Shown: positions 33,094 through 41,028 of the stretch, piece by piece
Position numbering within the stretch: position 1 is the stretch's first letter
Layout of the letters: each line of letters opens with the position of its first letter
Assembly: GCA_905215775.1 (NCBI GenBank)
Contig: CAJMRM010000015.1
Span: forward strand, 1 to 46,895
Source: an uncultured bacterium
GTDB lineage: Bacteria > Bacillota > Clostridia > Lachnospirales > Lachnospiraceae
Direction: 5' to 3'
Length of the DNA: 46,895 nucleotides
Position numbers and translations under genes: made by a program
The notes under the pieces: generated by a model
Databases searched by the model: none
Told to the model about the DNA's origin: nothing
What the model saw: only the letters and a program-made list of their open reading frames with translations

Positions 33094-34287
33094 ATGAAAT
33101 ATAATTTTGATGAGTCCGTGGACAGAAGCGGAAACCGCTCCGCCAAATACGATGAGCGCGTAAAAAATTTTGGTACAGACGATGTGATCCCCTTATGGAT
33201 CGCAGATATGGATTTTAAGACAGCCCAGCCCATCATCGACGCCTGCAAAAAGAAAGCGGAGGAAGGGATCTGGGGGTATACCTCCCGGCCGGACAGCTAC
33301 TTTAAGGCGTATGCAGACTGGCAGGAGAGGAGAAATGGCTGGAAGCTTAATCCATCCCTCTGCAGCTGGAGCCTGGGAGTTGTCCCGGCCCTGGCGGGAA
33401 TCATCAAGCTGTTTACCCAAAAGGGAGAAAAGGTCCTGATCCAGCCGCCGGTGTACCCGGAATTTTTCGATATCACAGAAAATACCGGAAGGACCCTGGT
33501 GCAGAATAACTTCCTGGAGCGGGACGGCGTATGGGAAGTGGACTTTGAAGACTTTGAAAGACAGGCAAAGGACCCGGAGGTGAAGCTTTTCATCCTCTGC
33601 AACCCACACAATCCCCTGGGACGGGTATGGACGAAGGAAGAACTGGAAAGGATGCTTACGATCTGCTTTGAAAACGACGTGCTGGTGGTCTCCGACGAGA
33701 TCCATTCCGACCTGATCTTCCATGGAAAAAAGCATACGCCGGCGGCCCTGGCGGCGCCGGGAGCAGATAAAAAGGTGATCACCTGTATCTCTGTCACAAA
33801 GACCTTTAACCTGGCCGGCCTCCAGGCGTCCACCACGGTGTTCCCGTGTCTGGAAATGAAGAAGAAGTTCGATTCTTACTGGGGCGGTATGGATATCCAC
33901 CGGAACAATGCCTTCAGCTCTGTGGCCATGGAGGCGGCCTTAAATGAGGGCGAGGAGTGGCTGGAGCAGCTTCTGGAATACATATCCGGAAATCTGGATT
34001 ATATTAAGGAATACTTTGATACGAGGATCCCGCTGATCCGGGCCAATATTCCCGACGCCACCTATCTGGTGTGGCTGGACTGCCGGAAGCTCAATCTGAC
34101 GGACCAGGAGCTTAAGGAGTTTATGATCAGAAAGGCCGGCCTGGGACTGAACCCCGGCTCGGACTTCACAAGGGCCTTGAGCGGCTTTATGCGGTTAAAC
34201 GCAGCGTGTCCGAGGGCCACTCTGGAAAAGGCCCTGGGGCAGCTGGAGCGGGCCGTCAATGCGCTGGCGCACGAGGGGAGGAAGTAA
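33094..34287 (+). CDS. patB: PLP-dependent C-S beta-lyase, MalY/PatB family
   Basis: A 397-residue fold-type I PLP enzyme. Features are the IADMDF opening, PPVYPEF (118-124), NPHNPLGRVW (170-179), DEIHSDLIF with the pyridine-binding Asp 201, and the Schiff-base Lys 236 in SVTKTFNLAGLQ. PatB/MalY enzymes cleave cystathionine or cysteine to pyruvate, ammonia and a thiol. A cysteine desulfidase follows one base after its stop (34289), so the pair probably breaks down sulfur amino acids together. Its promoter diverges from the M55 operon and shares a palindrome. The gene symbol reflects the family rather than proven orthology. Confidence 0.9.
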   Translation: MKYNFDESVDRSGNRSAKYDERVKNFGTDDVIPLWIADMDFKTAQPIIDACKKKAEEGIWGYTSRPDSYFKAYADWQERRNGWKLNPSLCSWSLGVVPALAGIIKLFTQKGEKVLIQPPVYPEFFDITENTGRTLVQNNFLERDGVWEVDFEDFERQAKDPEVKLFILCNPHNPLGRVWTKEELERMLTICFENDVLVVSDEIHSDLIFHGKKHTPAALAAPGADKKVITCISVTKTFNLAGLQASTTVFPCLEMKKKFDSYWGGMDIHRNNAFSSVAMEAALNEGEEWLEQLLEYISGNLDYIKEYFDTRIPLIRANIPDATYLVWLDCRKLNLTDQELKEFMIRKAGLGLNPGSDFTRALSGFMRLNAACPRATLEKALGQLERAVNALAHEGRK

Positions 34288-34288
34288 A

Positions 34289-35569
34289 ATGCATGAGCTT
34301 ACAAAACTGATCAAGGACGATATGCGTCCGGCACTGGGAGTTACGGAGCCGGGGGCCATTGCATACGCAGTCTCCAGGGCCAGATCCTATCTTACGGGAG
34401 AGCTTAAGGAGGTCCGGCTCTTATTAAACAGCGGCATGTATAAAAACGCCTACACCTGCGGGATCCCCAACAGCCTGTTTTTCGGAAACGAATATGCGGC
34501 TGCCCTGGGAGCCGTGGCCGGGAGACCGGAAAAGGAGCTGGAGAGCCTGGCGGATGTGACAGAGGCGGACAATGCGGCGGCAGAGGCCCTGGTGAAGGCC
34601 GGAAGGATCCATGTGGAAATGAACGGGATCACCAGCCGGATCTTCATTGAGGCCCAGGTAAAGACCGCGGACGGCGAAGCCATGGTGCGGATCCGGGACT
34701 CCCACACCAATGTGGTACGGATCCAGGTGAATGGGGAAACGGTCCTGGACCGGGAGGAGCCCCAGGCGGCAGAGGCCGCAGAGGAAAAGCCTCTGATCCA
34801 TAATTATACACTTAGGCAGATCTATGAATATGCGAAAACGGTCCCGGCAGAAGAGATCTCCTTCATAAAGGCTGCTTATGACATGAACTACGCCCTGTTT
34901 GAAGAGGGATTAAAGAACGAAAGGACCACCTATGCCCGCCATCTCCTGAAAAAGAACGGCGGACAGATCCTTTCCTCCGATGAGCAGAAAACGGCATCCC
35001 TTCTCTGCAATGCCGCCATCGAGGCCCGTGTCATCGGACTGGACCGGCCGGCCATGAGCATCACCGGCTCCGGGGCCCACGGGATCATCGCCACCATGCC
35101 CCTTTACGGCGTATGTAAGATCCGGGGGCTGGAGGATGAGGTATTGTACCGGGCCACGGCGCTTAGTTATCTGATCTGTATGTATATTAAGGAATATTCC
35201 GGCAAATTATCGGCCTTCTGCGGCTGCGGGATCGCTGCCGGAACGGGAATGGCCTGCGCCCTGGTATATCTGTGGGGCGGCGACGACGGAATGATGGCAA
35301 AGACCATCAACAACATGGCCAGCAGCATCACCGGAATGATCTGCCACGGCGGAAACAAGGGCTGTACCATGAAGGGCGTTGTGGCTGTGGACGCGGCGTT
35401 CCAGTCCGCAGAGCTGGGAATGAACGGGATCTTCATCGACGATATCCATGGCATCAACGGCAGTACGCCGGAGGAGACCATGCGCCATATGGGTGAGATC
35501 GCCTCGCCGGGCATGACGGGAACAGAGAAGACCATCGTGGATATCCTGCAGGAAAAGGGCCGGGCGTAA
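34289..35569 (+). CDS. cyuA: L-cysteine desulfidase family protein (CyuA/UPF0597)
   Basis: A 426-residue [4Fe-4S] lyase related to serine dehydratase alpha subunits. The cluster-ligand Cys residues are likely those in FCGCGIAAGTGMAC and the MICHGGNKGC block; an SITGSGAHG loop is also present. CyuA releases sulfide, ammonia and pyruvate from cysteine in anaerobes. ATG 34289 follows GGGGAGGAAG and starts one base after the patB stop, giving tight coupling. A longer frame from 34259 overlaps patB without merit. The pair forms a cysteine/cystathionine catabolic operon that ends at the hairpin at 35607-35650. Confidence 0.87.
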   Translation: MHELTKLIKDDMRPALGVTEPGAIAYAVSRARSYLTGELKEVRLLLNSGMYKNAYTCGIPNSLFFGNEYAAALGAVAGRPEKELESLADVTEADNAAAEALVKAGRIHVEMNGITSRIFIEAQVKTADGEAMVRIRDSHTNVVRIQVNGETVLDREEPQAAEAAEEKPLIHNYTLRQIYEYAKTVPAEEISFIKAAYDMNYALFEEGLKNERTTYARHLLKKNGGQILSSDEQKTASLLCNAAIEARVIGLDRPAMSITGSGAHGIIATMPLYGVCKIRGLEDEVLYRATALSYLICMYIKEYSGKLSAFCGCGIAAGTGMACALVYLWGGDDGMMAKTINNMASSITGMICHGGNKGCTMKGVVAVDAAFQSAELGMNGIFIDDIHGINGSTPEETMRHMGEIASPGMTGTEKTIVDILQEKGRA

Positions 35570-35606
35570 GGGCCAGGCTCTGGCTCGCTGCCCGCGTAAA
35601 TAAAAA

Positions 35607-35650
35607 GCGCATCACCTGGAGATCTCCTCCGGATGATGCGCTGTATTTTA
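35607..35650. terminator. Bidirectional terminator between cyuA and the minus-strand gene
   Basis: GCGCATCA (35607-35614) pairs perfectly with TGATGCGC (35634-35641). A T-rich tract follows on the plus strand, and a run of A residues precedes it, giving U residues on the minus transcript. Confidence 0.8.
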
Positions 35651-36121
35651 TTATGCGTTCTTTTTCTGATCGTCCTTTTTCTTTCTGAACCGGTCTAAGA
35701 ATTTCTTCTTTTCCGGCAGAGGCGGGATCCCGCCGCGGACGCTTTTGATCTCTGTTATGTACATGCCGCTGATCACGACCTTGGCCTCGGTCTTTAAGGG
35801 AAGCTGTAAAAATACCTTCTCATCGGCGATCATAGTCATGATCCTGGGGCCGATCTTGGCTTTTACCACCGGGATCTTGGCGCGCTTGGCGTACCAGGGC
35901 GTCTGCTCGTAGACAATGGCCGGGAGACCGGCTTCCTTCAGCTTCAGTTTCTTTTTGTCAATGGCCATAAGCGTTACCACCTGCTTGGCAGCGTCGATGG
36001 TGGCCTGGGCCTCAACCTGACGTTTTTCCAGCTTTCGTCCGAAGTAGTACAGAACACCGAGCACGACGGCTGCAATGATGAGGACTACGAAAAGGACGTT
36101 CATTACGATGCTCCAGTTCAT
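35651..36121 (-). CDS. Small membrane-anchored protein of unknown function
   Basis: A 156-residue protein with one N-terminal hydrophobic helix (about residues 8-27), then a coil (RKLEKRQVEAQATIDAAKQV) and a compact basic domain ending in KKKFLDRFRKKKDDQKK. I do not recognise the family; no catalytic motif is evident. The start is ATG at 36121 on the minus strand because GGAGGT lies six bases upstream; the possible start at 36187 would add 22 unlikely residues across the -10 region. A clear promoter lies upstream. Cytoplasmic orientation of the basic domain is inferred from the positive tail. Confidence 0.75.
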   Translation of the reverse strand: MNWSIVMNVLFVVLIIAAVVLGVLYYFGRKLEKRQVEAQATIDAAKQVVTLMAIDKKKLKLKEAGLPAIVYEQTPWYAKRAKIPVVKAKIGPRIMTMIADEKVFLQLPLKTEAKVVISGMYITEIKSVRGGIPPLPEKKKFLDRFRKKKDDQKKNA

Positions 36122-36177
36122 GGGTATACCTCCAGTTGTCTTCACGTTCGCCCTCTTTGCAGGGCATTGCTTGTATA

Positions 36178-36206
36178 AGTATAGCATTCCTTACATAAAA
36201 GTGCAA
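36178..36206 (-). promoter_or_regulatory. Promoter of the membrane-anchored gene
   Basis: On the minus strand TTGCAC (36201-36206), a 17-base spacer and TATACT (36178-36183). Confidence 0.75.
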
Positions 36207-36292
36207 GGAGATTTTCCGTCTCCGGCAGCCCTCCGGCTCCTGCCCCAGGGGCTTTTTTACGGCTTTTTTGCGGCTGTAAAGTCCGAAAAGAA

Positions 36293-36321
36293 TTGACGAT
36301 ATTTGCGAATAATGGTAAAAT
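36293..36321 (+). promoter_or_regulatory. Promoter of the M20 amidohydrolase gene
   Basis: TTGACG (36293-36298), a 17-base spacer and TAAAAT (36316-36321), about 50 bases before the ATG. Confidence 0.75.
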
Positions 36322-36373
36322 ATAGACATTCGAAACAAATGGTGCGACTCTTTTGGAGAAAGGTGACAAGACT

Positions 36374-37819
36374 ATGGGAAAACAGACAGTGTGGGCGGAA
36401 ATTGACAAAAAGTCGGCGGAGATCCTGGAGGCCAGCGACCAGATCTGGGGATGTGCGGAAACGGCCTTCACAGAGCATCAGTCCATGAAGATCCTCTGTG
36501 ATCTGCTGAGAAAGGAAGGGTTCCAGGTGGAAGAGGGGCTGGCCGGCGTGGAAACGGCCTTTAAGGGTACCTTCGGCTCCGGGAAGCCGGTGATTGGCTT
36601 CCTCGGGGAGTTTGACGCCCTATCCGGTCTGGACCAGGAGGCAGGGGCCACGGAAAAGAAGCAGCTCCATGGAGGCGCTCCCGGTCATGGCTGCGGCCAT
36701 AATATGCTGGGAACGGCGTCGCTTTCTGCGGCCTTAGGCCTGAAAAAATATCTGGAGGAAACGAAAAAATCCGGTACGGTAGTTTATTTTGGCTGTCCCG
36801 GCGAGGAAGGCGGCTCCGGCAAGGCGTTTATGGCCAAGGGCGGCGCGTTTTCCGGCCTTGACGCGGCCATTACCTGGCATCCCGGCGATCTGACCCGGGC
36901 CGATACAGGAAGCTCCCTGGCAAACTACCAGGTGGCCTATAAATTCTATGGCACCAGCGCCCATGCAGGCGGAGCCCCTCATCTGGGAAGGAGCGCCCTG
37001 GATGCCCTGGAGTTAATGAACATGGGCGTTCAGTTCCTCCGCGAGCATGTGGTCCCCGAGGCCAGGATCCATTACGCCATCACAAACACCGGCGGCTATT
37101 CCCCCAATGTGGTGCAGCCGTATGCGGAGGTGCTTTATCTGATCCGTGCGCCGAAGAATAAACAGGTGGAGGAGATCTACCGCCGTGTCAATAAGATCGC
37201 GGAAGGCGCGGCCCATATGACAGAGACCCGGGTGGAGATCGATTTTGTGAAGGGCTGCTCCAACCTGGTGAGCAACAAGGTGATCGCAAAGAAGCTGTGG
37301 GAAAACCTCACGGAGCTTGGCGCGCCGGAGTATACAAAGGAAGAAATGGAGTTAGCCCAGGCCATCCACGACAGCGTGGGTGACAGCTGCTATGAGTCCA
37401 TTGAAAAGGTGGCGAAGGCCTGCGATAAGGAGACGAAAAAAGAGGTGCTGGCCCACAAAGGCGAGGCCATGTACCGGTTCGTGGCACCCTTTGATCCGGT
37501 GGGGATCATGTCCTTTGGTTCCACTGACGTGGGTGATGTGAGCTGGAACTGCCCAACTGCCCAGGCATATGTGGCCACATGGGCGGCAGGAACGCCGGGC
37601 CATTCCTGGCAGGTGGTCTCCCAGGGCAAGAGCGGACTGGCCCATAAGGGACTGATCTACGCGGCCAAGGCCATGGCGGGAGCCGCTGTGGATATGATCG
37701 AGGACCCGGAGATCATCAAAGAGGCATGGGCTGAGATGGAGGAGACGCTGGGGGGCGATACATATCACTGCCCGATCCCGGACGGATGTAAGCCCAGGGC
37801 CATCGGAATGACAAAATAA
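36374..37819 (+). CDS. M20-family metal-dependent amidohydrolase (AbgB-like)
   Basis: A 481-residue zinc hydrolase. Metal and catalytic blocks are HGGAPGHGCGHNML near residues 100-113, the bridging Glu pair in CPGEEGG, AAITWHPGD, and the late SFGSTDVGDVSW motif, which is typical of the AbgB/amidohydrolase subgroup of M20. AbgB-type proteins hydrolyse p-aminobenzoyl-glutamate; others act on acyl or indole amino acid conjugates. The substrate cannot be read here. ATG 36374 follows AAAGGTG; a TTG at 36353 would add seven residues through the ribosome site. It is a single gene between its own promoter and a strong terminator. Confidence 0.9.
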   Translation: MGKQTVWAEIDKKSAEILEASDQIWGCAETAFTEHQSMKILCDLLRKEGFQVEEGLAGVETAFKGTFGSGKPVIGFLGEFDALSGLDQEAGATEKKQLHGGAPGHGCGHNMLGTASLSAALGLKKYLEETKKSGTVVYFGCPGEEGGSGKAFMAKGGAFSGLDAAITWHPGDLTRADTGSSLANYQVAYKFYGTSAHAGGAPHLGRSALDALELMNMGVQFLREHVVPEARIHYAITNTGGYSPNVVQPYAEVLYLIRAPKNKQVEEIYRRVNKIAEGAAHMTETRVEIDFVKGCSNLVSNKVIAKKLWENLTELGAPEYTKEEMELAQAIHDSVGDSCYESIEKVAKACDKETKKEVLAHKGEAMYRFVAPFDPVGIMSFGSTDVGDVSWNCPTAQAYVATWAAGTPGHSWQVVSQGKSGLAHKGLIYAAKAMAGAAVDMIEDPEIIKEAWAEMEETLGGDTYHCPIPDGCKPRAIGMTK

Positions 37820-37846
37820 AACGCGGACTATACCATGGACGCCGGA

Positions 37847-37894
37847 GGGGCGCTGCTGGATCATCCGTATGGATGACCGGGCAGCGCCCCTTTT
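37847..37894 (+). terminator. Terminator after the M20 gene
   Basis: GGGGCGCTGC (37847-37856) pairs perfectly with GCAGCGCCCC (37881-37890), with a second inner hairpin, and is followed by TTTT. Confidence 0.8.
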
Positions 37895-37899
37895 CACAT

Positions 37900-39147
37900 C
37901 TACAATTCCATCTGCTCCGGAAATGCTTCCTTCCTTAAAAGTCCCCACATCCGGTCAATATAGGAGAGTGTGTAAAAGTTTTCGTAGTAATGGTAATAAA
38001 AGGCTCCCTTAAGGGTCATGGAGTAGACCCCGTCCTTTTCTTCGGCAAATCCCAGCAGCTTTGCAAGGCGCAGCTCCAGTCCGTACATTTTCTTTAAGGG
38101 AACGCCGAAAAAGGCTTCAAAGTCCCGGGGATCCACGCGGGTGCTGTAAGCGGTCCAGAACAGGTAGTAGATCATCCGCTGGCGGGGCGTAAACCGGAGG
38201 GTCAGGGCAGTGGGAAGCTTTTTCTGGTCTATGCGCCGGATATATTCCTCCACGGAAAAGGTGTTGATCTTAAACTGGTCCCTTAAGAGCGTGGCGGCGG
38301 AGCAGCCGAACCCTAAGAAGTTATCCCTGGTCATGGAGGAGTAGGAAGCATGCTTCTCCCTGGCAAAGGTCCAGATGGAGCTTCTGGTACAGCCGATCTC
38401 CAGGCAGTACCGGGTGATCTGGTCCAGAAGCCGCCGCTTTTCCTTTTTTTCCATGGACGGAAGGGCGCTGTCGGTGAAGGTGAAATCAATGAACGGATAG
38501 AGGGCCACATGGTTGGCCCCGGCTTCAAAGGCATCGTCCACATCGGCCTTCAGATCCTCAAAGGTCTGGGAGGGAAGGGCAAAGATGAAATCCATGGACA
38601 CCGTTTCAAAGGGGACCTGGGAGAGGGCGGATTTTAACGAGTCCATGTCCGCGCCGGTCCGGCCCAGGAGCTTCTGGAGTTTTTCCTGGAAGGACTGGAT
38701 CCCGATGCTGAGCTTTGTGACTCCGGCCTCCTTTAAGATATGAAGGGTACGGGGCGTTACGTTTTCCGGATGGAGCTCAATGCCAATGCCCTGGGTAATG
38801 ATAAAATGGTCCTGGATGGCGTTGATGATCTCCTTTATGCGGTCCGCCGCCAGGGCCGGAGTGCCGCCGCCGAAGTACAGGCTGGTGACGGCCTTTTTCC
38901 CGGGAGCCTGGCTTCCTGCCATATGGATCTCCCGGATCAGGGCGTCGATGTACCGGCTGCATGCCTCCTCGGAGTAGAGGGTCTTGCAGTAGGGACAGAA
39001 GCTGCAGATGCTCCGGCAGAAGGGGATATGGACGTACAGCCCCAGGCTGTCACAGTCAGAAAAGGGAAGCTCCTGATCGTATTCGTTTTTAAAAAGGAAG
39101 GGCTTTGTGGAGCGGGTCAGCCACATCCGTGTCAGCTCTGTGATCAT
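37900..39147 (-). CDS. Radical SAM protein, coproporphyrinogen-oxidase (HemN/HemW) family
   Basis: A 415-residue radical SAM enzyme. The cluster motif is HIPFCRSICSFCPYC (Cys 44, 48, 51, with an extra Cys at 54), followed by YFGGGTP (SAM binding) and FIFALPSQT, as in HemN-like proteins. The length matches HemW or HemN, but family function is broad: heme synthesis, heme trafficking or heme degradation. HemN-like proteins with a nearby second radical SAM are not standard heme operons. It starts 13 bases after the neighbour at 39161-40063 and probably shares its transcript. Confidence 0.87.
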   Translation of the reverse strand: MITELTRMWLTRSTKPFLFKNEYDQELPFSDCDSLGLYVHIPFCRSICSFCPYCKTLYSEEACSRYIDALIREIHMAGSQAPGKKAVTSLYFGGGTPALAADRIKEIINAIQDHFIITQGIGIELHPENVTPRTLHILKEAGVTKLSIGIQSFQEKLQKLLGRTGADMDSLKSALSQVPFETVSMDFIFALPSQTFEDLKADVDDAFEAGANHVALYPFIDFTFTDSALPSMEKKEKRRLLDQITRYCLEIGCTRSSIWTFAREKHASYSSMTRDNFLGFGCSAATLLRDQFKINTFSVEEYIRRIDQKKLPTALTLRFTPRQRMIYYLFWTAYSTRVDPRDFEAFFGVPLKKMYGLELRLAKLLGFAEEKDGVYSMTLKGAFYYHYYENFYTLSYIDRMWGLLRKEAFPEQMEL

Positions 39148-39160
39148 ATGTATACAGCTC

Positions 39161-40063
39161 CTAAATATATTTCAGATACGTTTTCAGCATGTCCAGGACG
39201 ATCCTGGGCTTTCCCTGGAAGATCAGGGTGTATTCTGCCACAAAGAAATAGCCGCACTGGCTGCACAGATCCGGGACAGAGATGCAGCGGCCGCAGGTGG
39301 AGAGGGTCCCGTTTTCCATGACCACGCACTGGCGGCAGGGGGTGGGAAAGCTTCCGTCGATCAGATAGGGAAAGGCGCTTTTTAAGTTGAAGACCGGGAC
39401 GCCCTCATCCATCATTTCCTCGATGACGCGGCAGCAGGAGGCCTTTTCCTCCCGGGACAGGGCCAGCTCCCTGGTATCGGGATAGGGAGTATGGAAATTA
39501 AAGGAAACGGCCCGCACGTTTTTCGTATCCCTGGCGGTCCGGCACACATGGCGGACTGCGTCCTTATTGATCTGGTTGATGGCCATGTAAAAGCAGATGT
39601 TGTCAGAGGAAGCGTTTTTGATGTTTTCCATGATGAGGTCATAAGTGTCTCCCCGGACGGCGTTGTTACGCTCCCGGTCCCCGTCCAGGCTCAGAAGGAT
39701 CAGATCGGCCTCTGGGAGATCCAGGGGAAAGGTGCCATTGGTGACCACATTGACGATGAGAAAGCCCATGCGCTTTGCCTCGATCACCAGGTCCCGGAGG
39801 GTGCGGTCCCCGTCCCTCCATAAAAAGGTCTCCCCTCCGCAGAAAAAGAGGATGCGGATCCCCATGGAGTAAAGCTGCTCCATTTCCCGGCGGATCTGGG
39901 CATAGGGATAGAGGACGGAGGTGATATTGTTGACGGAGCAGTGCTTACAGTGCAGGTTGCACTGGTCCGTCACGATGATGGTGCCAAGAATTGGATCGCT
40001 TTTTTTAAAGAGGATCGTTTTTAAGCCAAAGGCGGCCAGGGGGAGGAAGGAGGAAAGCTTCAT
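39161..40063 (-). CDS. Radical SAM protein with C-terminal Cys-rich region
   Basis: A 300-residue protein with a radical SAM cluster motif CNLHCKHC (Cys 35, 39, 42), FFCGGETFLW (the GGE SAM-binding block) and a late Cys-rich segment (CRQCVVMENGTLSTCGRC, then CSQC) that suggests a SPASM-like extra cluster. The N-terminal stretch LSSFLPLAAFGLKTILF is hydrophobic. I chose ATG 40063 because AAAGGA lies about eight bases upstream; starts at 40117 or 40099 have none. No precursor peptide of a RiPP cluster was found beside it, and the substrate is unknown. Confidence 0.8.
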   Translation of the reverse strand: MKLSSFLPLAAFGLKTILFKKSDPILGTIIVTDQCNLHCKHCSVNNITSVLYPYAQIRREMEQLYSMGIRILFFCGGETFLWRDGDRTLRDLVIEAKRMGFLIVNVVTNGTFPLDLPEADLILLSLDGDRERNNAVRGDTYDLIMENIKNASSDNICFYMAINQINKDAVRHVCRTARDTKNVRAVSFNFHTPYPDTRELALSREEKASCCRVIEEMMDEGVPVFNLKSAFPYLIDGSFPTPCRQCVVMENGTLSTCGRCISVPDLCSQCGYFFVAEYTLIFQGKPRIVLDMLKTYLKYI

Positions 40064-40302
40064 GGGGAACATCCTTTCTTTCTGAGAAGAGATTTTCATT
40101 TTAAACCATTGTATCATATCTGCTCTTCTGGTTCCATAGATAAAGATCCCCTTTGTTCCCGGAAAGAAAAAAATACGGGGAGCGGTTTTCCTCCGGCGGC
40201 ATCATGGAGGAGCAGGCCTGTACCGGCTTAAAGAAGTATGCAGCAGGTTGTCAGGGCGTAAGACTGACAAATAGCGGCATAGATCAAAAGGGTAAGATAT
40301 GG
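40064..40302. other. Gene-free stretch between divergent genes
   Basis: Together with the bases up to 40367 this is about 300 bases without a gene. It holds a weak minus-strand -10 (TACAAT near 40105-40110) for the radical SAM pair and, at its right end, the promoter of the reductase gene. A 67-codon frame at 40153-40356 has no ribosome site and no family resemblance. No repeat or structured RNA stood out. Confidence 0.4.
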
Positions 40303-40331
40303 TTGTGCGGGACTGTATTCTGGATTATACT
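40303..40331 (+). promoter_or_regulatory. Promoter of the RibD-like reductase gene
   Basis: TTGTGC (40303-40308), a 17-base spacer and TATACT (40326-40331). It excludes the in-frame ATG at 40299 as the start. Confidence 0.65.
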
Positions 40332-40367
40332 GATGAGACAAAAGGATTTTCAGTAAGGAGGACTGAC

Positions 40368-40877
40368 ATGGCAGTATATTTTTACGGCTGTATTACATTG
40401 GATGGATATCTGGCTGCAAAAGGGCATGGCCTGGACTGGCTTTATGATACCGGAAGCCCGGAGGAGACCAGCTATGACGAGTTTTACAGCCGCATGGATC
40501 TTGTATTGATGGGACGCCGGACATTTCAGGAAATTGAAAAAACAGGGGATCCGGCCTCTGTTTATCCCACCACAGAAAATTATGTCTTTACCCACAGAGA
40601 GCTTTCCTGTCCGGGATTTACAGCAGTCAATGGAGATCCTGTGGAGTTTGTAAAAGGCCTGGGACAGGACCGCAGCATCTGGGTGGTGGGCGGAAATACC
40701 ATTCTTGCCCCCCTGCTGGATCAGGATATGGTGGATCATCTCATCATCCAGGTGGCCCCGGTTCTGCTGGGCGAGGGGATCCCTCTGTTTACGCAGAAGG
40801 AAGCCATGCGCCGGTTCCGGCTGGAAACTGTCCGGCAATACGGGCAGTTTGCGGAACTGGTATATTGCCGGAGATAA
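40368..40877 (+). CDS. Dihydrofolate-reductase-fold protein (RibD C-terminal family)
   Basis: A 169-residue NAD(P)H-binding protein of the RibD C-terminal/DHFR superfamily. It shows YFYGCITLDGYLA near the start, VLMGRRTFQEI (nucleotide-binding loop), VVGGNTILAPLLDQD and the late GEGIPLF segment typical of YwjB/YyaP-like proteins. These small reductases are common in Firmicutes, and their substrate is usually unknown. ATG 40368 follows AGGAGG six bases upstream. It is a single gene between two strong promoters. Confidence 0.87.
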   Translation: MAVYFYGCITLDGYLAAKGHGLDWLYDTGSPEETSYDEFYSRMDLVLMGRRTFQEIEKTGDPASVYPTTENYVFTHRELSCPGFTAVNGDPVEFVKGLGQDRSIWVVGGNTILAPLLDQDMVDHLIIQVAPVLLGEGIPLFTQKEAMRRFRLETVRQYGQFAELVYCRR

Positions 40878-40911
40878 CCAGGGCTGTTCATCTCCAACTG
40901 TTTTCTTTGCG

Positions 40912-40940
40912 TTGCACAGCAGAGAAGGACATGCTATACT
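40912..40940 (+). promoter_or_regulatory. Promoter of the glycosidase-like gene
   Basis: TTGCAC (40912-40917), a 17-base spacer and TATACT (40935-40940), about 90 bases before the start codon. Confidence 0.75.
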
Positions 40941-41028
40941 AACCGCGGAGCGTCTGGCATGACAGACAGACTTTTTGCATACATCGCGGAAAGCCGGACG
41001 TCTGCCGGATGATCATTAAGAGAACAGG

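Noticed and set aside
36242..36257. GCCCCAGGGGC hairpin followed by T residues
   Set aside because: It looks like a terminator, but no plus-strand gene ends before it; left uncalled as chance or an old remnant.
40153..40356. 67-codon plus-strand frame before the reductase
   Set aside because: It lacks a ribosome site, overlaps the promoter of the next gene and resembles no family.
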